From assembly GCA_029240815.1 (NCBI GenBank), contig JARDZO010000347.1, positions 1-8,286 on the forward strand: a DNA stretch of 8,286 nt. Direction: 5' to 3'. The position numbers were made by a program, and so were the translations under genes. Source of the stretch: Brevibacillus sp. (GTDB taxonomy: Bacteria; Bacillota; Bacilli; Brevibacillales; Brevibacillaceae). A model generated the notes under the pieces. That model did not search any database. It had not been told where the DNA came from and saw nothing but the letters and a program-made list of their open reading frames with translations. Positions 6,741 through 8,286 of the stretch are shown in pieces (position 1 is the stretch's first letter; each line of letters starts with the position of its first letter).

Positions 6741-6856
6741 AAAGCATCATGCCTGACTGCAGCGGCATTGGATGGAAGACCACATCCCGTGTTTCATAGC
6801 ATAGGCTCGCCAATGGCTTGGCGCAGCGAAGTTCTCAAATCTGAGGGGTGACATAC
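6741..6856 (+). other. 116-nt nuoH-nuoI spacer with two small inverted repeats
   Basis: This is the only sizeable gap inside the operon. It contains ATGCC/GGCAT (6749-6753 and 6764-6768) and an imperfect hairpin GCTCGCCA (6805-6812) with TGGCGCAGC (6819-6827), which has one bulged base. Neither is followed by a T run, so they do not look like a terminator. No convincing promoter or open frame with a ribosome binding site is visible. Confidence 0.5.
6843..6848 (+). promoter_or_regulatory. Ribosome binding site fixing the nuoI start
   Basis: GAGGGG ends 8 nt before ATG 6857. It overlaps the alternative in-frame GTG at 6848, which therefore cannot be the start served by this site. Confidence 0.75.
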
Positions 6857-7270
6857 ATGCTAGGACTGGCCAAAGGCCTGGGATATACGTTTAAAAAACT
6901 GACCGAGAAAAAAGTGACGCATTTTTACCCGGATGTTCCGTTTCCAATGCCGCCCCGTTTTCGCGGCATTCAGCACTTTGTTCCGGAGAAATGCATTGTT
7001 TGCAACCAATGTGCACGTATCTGTCCGACGGAGTGCATTCAACTGACTGGCAAGCCCCATCCGGATCCGGATAAAAAGGGGAAAATCATCGACACCTATG
7101 ATATCAACTTTGAGCTCTGTATTCTTTGTGACTTGTGCACGGAGGTGTGTCCGACAGAAGCCATTGTCATGACCAACAACTTTGAATTGGCTGCATACAG
7201 CAGGGATGAATTGTACAAAAACCTGAAATGGCTCGACGACAACAATACGAACGTCAGGGAGGAGAATTAG
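6857..7270 (+). CDS. nuoI: NADH-quinone oxidoreductase subunit I (two [4Fe-4S] clusters)
   Basis: NuoI is the ferredoxin-like subunit that carries clusters N6a and N6b and passes electrons towards N2 in NuoB. It has 137 residues from ATG 6857. Two full cluster motifs are visible: C46, C49 and C52 followed by C56-Pro (CIVCNQCARICP), and C88, C91 and C94 followed by C98-Pro (CILCDLCTEVCP). As in other two-cluster ferredoxins, the fourth Cys of each motif should ligate the opposite cluster. The N-terminal amphipathic stretch (LGYTFKKLTEKKVTHFYP) is the typical membrane-contacting region, followed by PPRFRG. The C-terminus, from about residue 107 (NNFELAAYSRDELYKNLKWL), matches short bacterial NuoI. 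The gap to nuoJ is 2 nt. Confidence 0.97.
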   Translation: MLGLAKGLGYTFKKLTEKKVTHFYPDVPFPMPPRFRGIQHFVPEKCIVCNQCARICPTECIQLTGKPHPDPDKKGKIIDTYDINFELCILCDLCTEVCPTEAIVMTNNFELAAYSRDELYKNLKWLDDNNTNVREEN

Positions 7271-7272
7271 CG

Positions 7273-7782
7273 ATGACAGGCCAATTCGCAGCCTTTTTTA
7301 TTCTCTCTCTGATGACGATTGGCGGAGCCGTCTTCATGATTAGCTTCACCCGCGTTGTACACATGGTCATTTCTCTCGGAATTACATTCATCAGCATTGC
7401 CGGTTTGTTCGTTTTGGTAGGGGCAGAGTTCGTGGGCGTCGCACAGGTGCTCGTTTATTCAGGAGCCATCTCCATCCTGATGCTGTTCGGGATCATGCTG
7501 ACCAAACACGATGCTTACGATGAAGGAACGGGCCGCACGTGGAAAAACCGGTTCATCCTGCTTTTCGTGGTGATCGTATTTGCGCTGCTTTTCTGGGGAA
7601 TTCAAAACACTCCTTGGCCAGCGTCGCCACCACCAGTAGCGTCGAATGTAAGCAACGCACAAGAAATTGGTTTAGAGGTGTTCACCAAGTACGTCATTCC
7701 ATTTGAACTGGTTTCTGTATTGCTGCTGGTCGCTTTGATAGGATCGATCATCATGGCAAAGAAGGAGGAGGATAACCAATGA
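7273..7782 (+). CDS. nuoJ: NADH-quinone oxidoreductase subunit J (complex I)
   Basis: NuoJ is a membrane subunit next to NuoK and NuoA that takes part in coupling. The ATG at 7273 follows a strong AGGGAGGAG site (7256-7264) by 8 nt and gives 169 residues; an in-frame extension back to 7228 lies inside nuoI and has no ribosome binding site. Five membrane segments are visible at about 6-24, 31-49, 54-76, 93-110 and 142-162. The conserved third segment, containing E52 and Y62 in [19 protein letters not shown], is the helix known to carry a functionally important pi-bulge in this family. The Pro-rich stretch PWPASPPP (114-121) lies in the loop after TM4. The TGA overlaps nuoK as ATGA. Confidence 0.97.
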   Translation: MTGQFAAFFILSLMTIGGAVFMISFTRVVHMVISLGITFISIAGLFVLVGAEFVGVAQVLVYSGAISILMLFGIMLTKHDAYDEGTGRTWKNRFILLFVVIVFALLFWGIQNTPWPASPPPVASNVSNAQEIGLEVFTKYVIPFELVSVLLLVALIGSIIMAKKEEDNQ

Positions 7783-8090
7783 CCGTAAGCATTACCTCCT
7801 ATCTGCTAGTCGCGTTGATTCTCTTTTGTGTCGGATTGTACGGGGCCTTGACCAAGCGCAATGCAGTCGTCGTATTGCTGTCAATCGAGCTCATGTTGAA
7901 TGCGGTGAATATCAATCTAGTCGCATTCTCTAAATACGGCTTGTATCCAAGTGTATCTGGGCAAATCTTCACGCTGTTTTCCATGACGGTCGCAGCTGCT
8001 GAGGTAGCGCTCGGATTGGCCATATTAATCGCCTTCTACCGTAACAAGGCGACAGTCAATGTAGACGATATGGATCAAATGAAACGATAA
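7779..8090 (+). CDS. nuoK: NADH-quinone oxidoreductase subunit K (complex I)
   Basis: NuoK is a three-helix membrane subunit related to MrpC that carries part of the proton path. It has 103 residues, normal for the family. The two conserved membrane glutamates are present: E37 (in [11 protein letters not shown]) and E75 (in [12 protein letters not shown]), matching E36 and E72 of the E. coli protein. The three helices are at about 5-23, 29-50 and 62-87. The start overlaps nuoJ by 4 bp and is preceded by AGGAGG at 7766-7771, 7 nt upstream. The C-terminal tail is short and charged (DDMDQMKR). Confidence 0.98.
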   Translation: MTVSITSYLLVALILFCVGLYGALTKRNAVVVLLSIELMLNAVNINLVAFSKYGLYPSVSGQIFTLFSMTVAAAEVALGLAILIAFYRNKATVNVDDMDQMKR

Positions 8091-8117
8091 GATGGAAACC
8101 TGATAAGGAGGACAAAG

Positions 8118-8286
8118 ATGGATATTCTTCTGCACTACGCCTGGCTCATCCCTCTGTTTCCGCTTCTTGCTTTCATCGTGATCGTTTCGTTTGGTCGCCA
8201 GTTGAAAGAAGGAGCTTCTCTGGTCGGCATTGTGCTGACGGCAGTTTCGTTCGGGATAGCAGCGCTCACCTTCTGGGAGAGATTCC
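8118..8286 (+). CDS. nuoL: NADH-quinone oxidoreductase subunit L, N-terminal fragment (cut by window edge)
   Basis: Only 56 codons are visible. ATG 8118 follows AAGGAGG (8105-8111) by 6 nt. The start MDILLHYAWLIPLFPLLAF, with a hydrophobic first helix, a short basic loop (GRQLKEGASL) and a second helix, is typical of NuoL, the large antiporter-like proton-pumping subunit. Its place directly after nuoK agrees. The conserved Glu and Lys residues of the proton channel lie beyond the window. nuoM and nuoN would be expected next. Confidence 0.93.
   Translation, partial: MDILLHYAWLIPLFPLLAFIVIVSFGRQLKEGASLVGIVLTAVSFGIAALTFWERF

Noticed and set aside
6749..6799. 16-codon frame in the nuoH-nuoI spacer
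   Set aside because: It has no ribosome binding site, is very short and resembles no known peptide.
7228..7272. Upstream extension of nuoJ into nuoI
   Set aside because: It has no site for initiation, and the extra residues are a shadow of nuoI. ATG 7273 has an AGGGAGGAG site.

Overview
The window reads like part of a chromosomal energy-metabolism region of a low-to-mid-GC Gram-positive bacterium of the class Bacilli, most likely Brevibacillus or another member of the Paenibacillaceae. The reasons are strong AGGAGG-type ribosome binding sites, GTG starts mixed with ATG starts, sigma-A type promoters, Bacilli-like ATP synthase and complex I proteins, and a complex I operon without nuoE, nuoF or nuoG. 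The genus is an inference from protein character, not from a database match. All genes lie on the + strand.

Layout. Positions 1-1095 hold the end of an ATP synthase operon: the C-terminal half of atpD (beta subunit), then atpC (epsilon subunit), which is split by a frameshift near position 830 as the sequence stands, then a Rho-independent terminator. Positions 1096-2094 hold one gene of unknown function (about 246 codons) with its own promoter, ribosome binding site and terminator. From 2123 a strong extended -10 promoter and a leader of about 145 nt precede a complex I operon, nuoA-B-C-D-H-I-J-K-L, which runs out of the window inside nuoL. Junctions are tight (10-bp, 4-bp, 1-bp and 4-bp overlaps or gaps of 2-27 nt), except for a 116-nt gap between nuoH and nuoI.

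How the genes work together. NuoB, C, D and I form the connecting arm, which carries electrons through the N6a/N6b and N2 [4Fe-4S] clusters to quinone at the NuoB/NuoD/NuoH interface. NuoA, H, J, K and L are membrane subunits that couple this to proton translocation. The proton motive force is used by the F1Fo ATP synthase encoded just upstream. nuoD is followed directly by nuoH, so the NADH-oxidising module (NuoE/F/G) is not encoded at its usual place. This matches the 11-subunit complex I known from some Bacilli, cyanobacteria/chloroplasts and archaea, whose electron donor need not be NADH.

The most unusual feature is nuoC. A normal C-terminal 30-kDa-subunit domain of about 160 residues is preceded by about 300 residues of Ala/Lys/Glu-rich repeats of two classes. 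One class is nearly identical at the DNA level, which suggests recent duplication or homogenisation. The other is identical in protein but differs at 14 of 23 codons, which suggests selection on the peptide. No RNA genes, insertion sequences, CRISPR arrays or phage genes were seen. I did not find a clearly new multi-gene system; the nuoC extension, the unknown gene between atp and nuo, and the atpC frameshift are the points worth pursuing.
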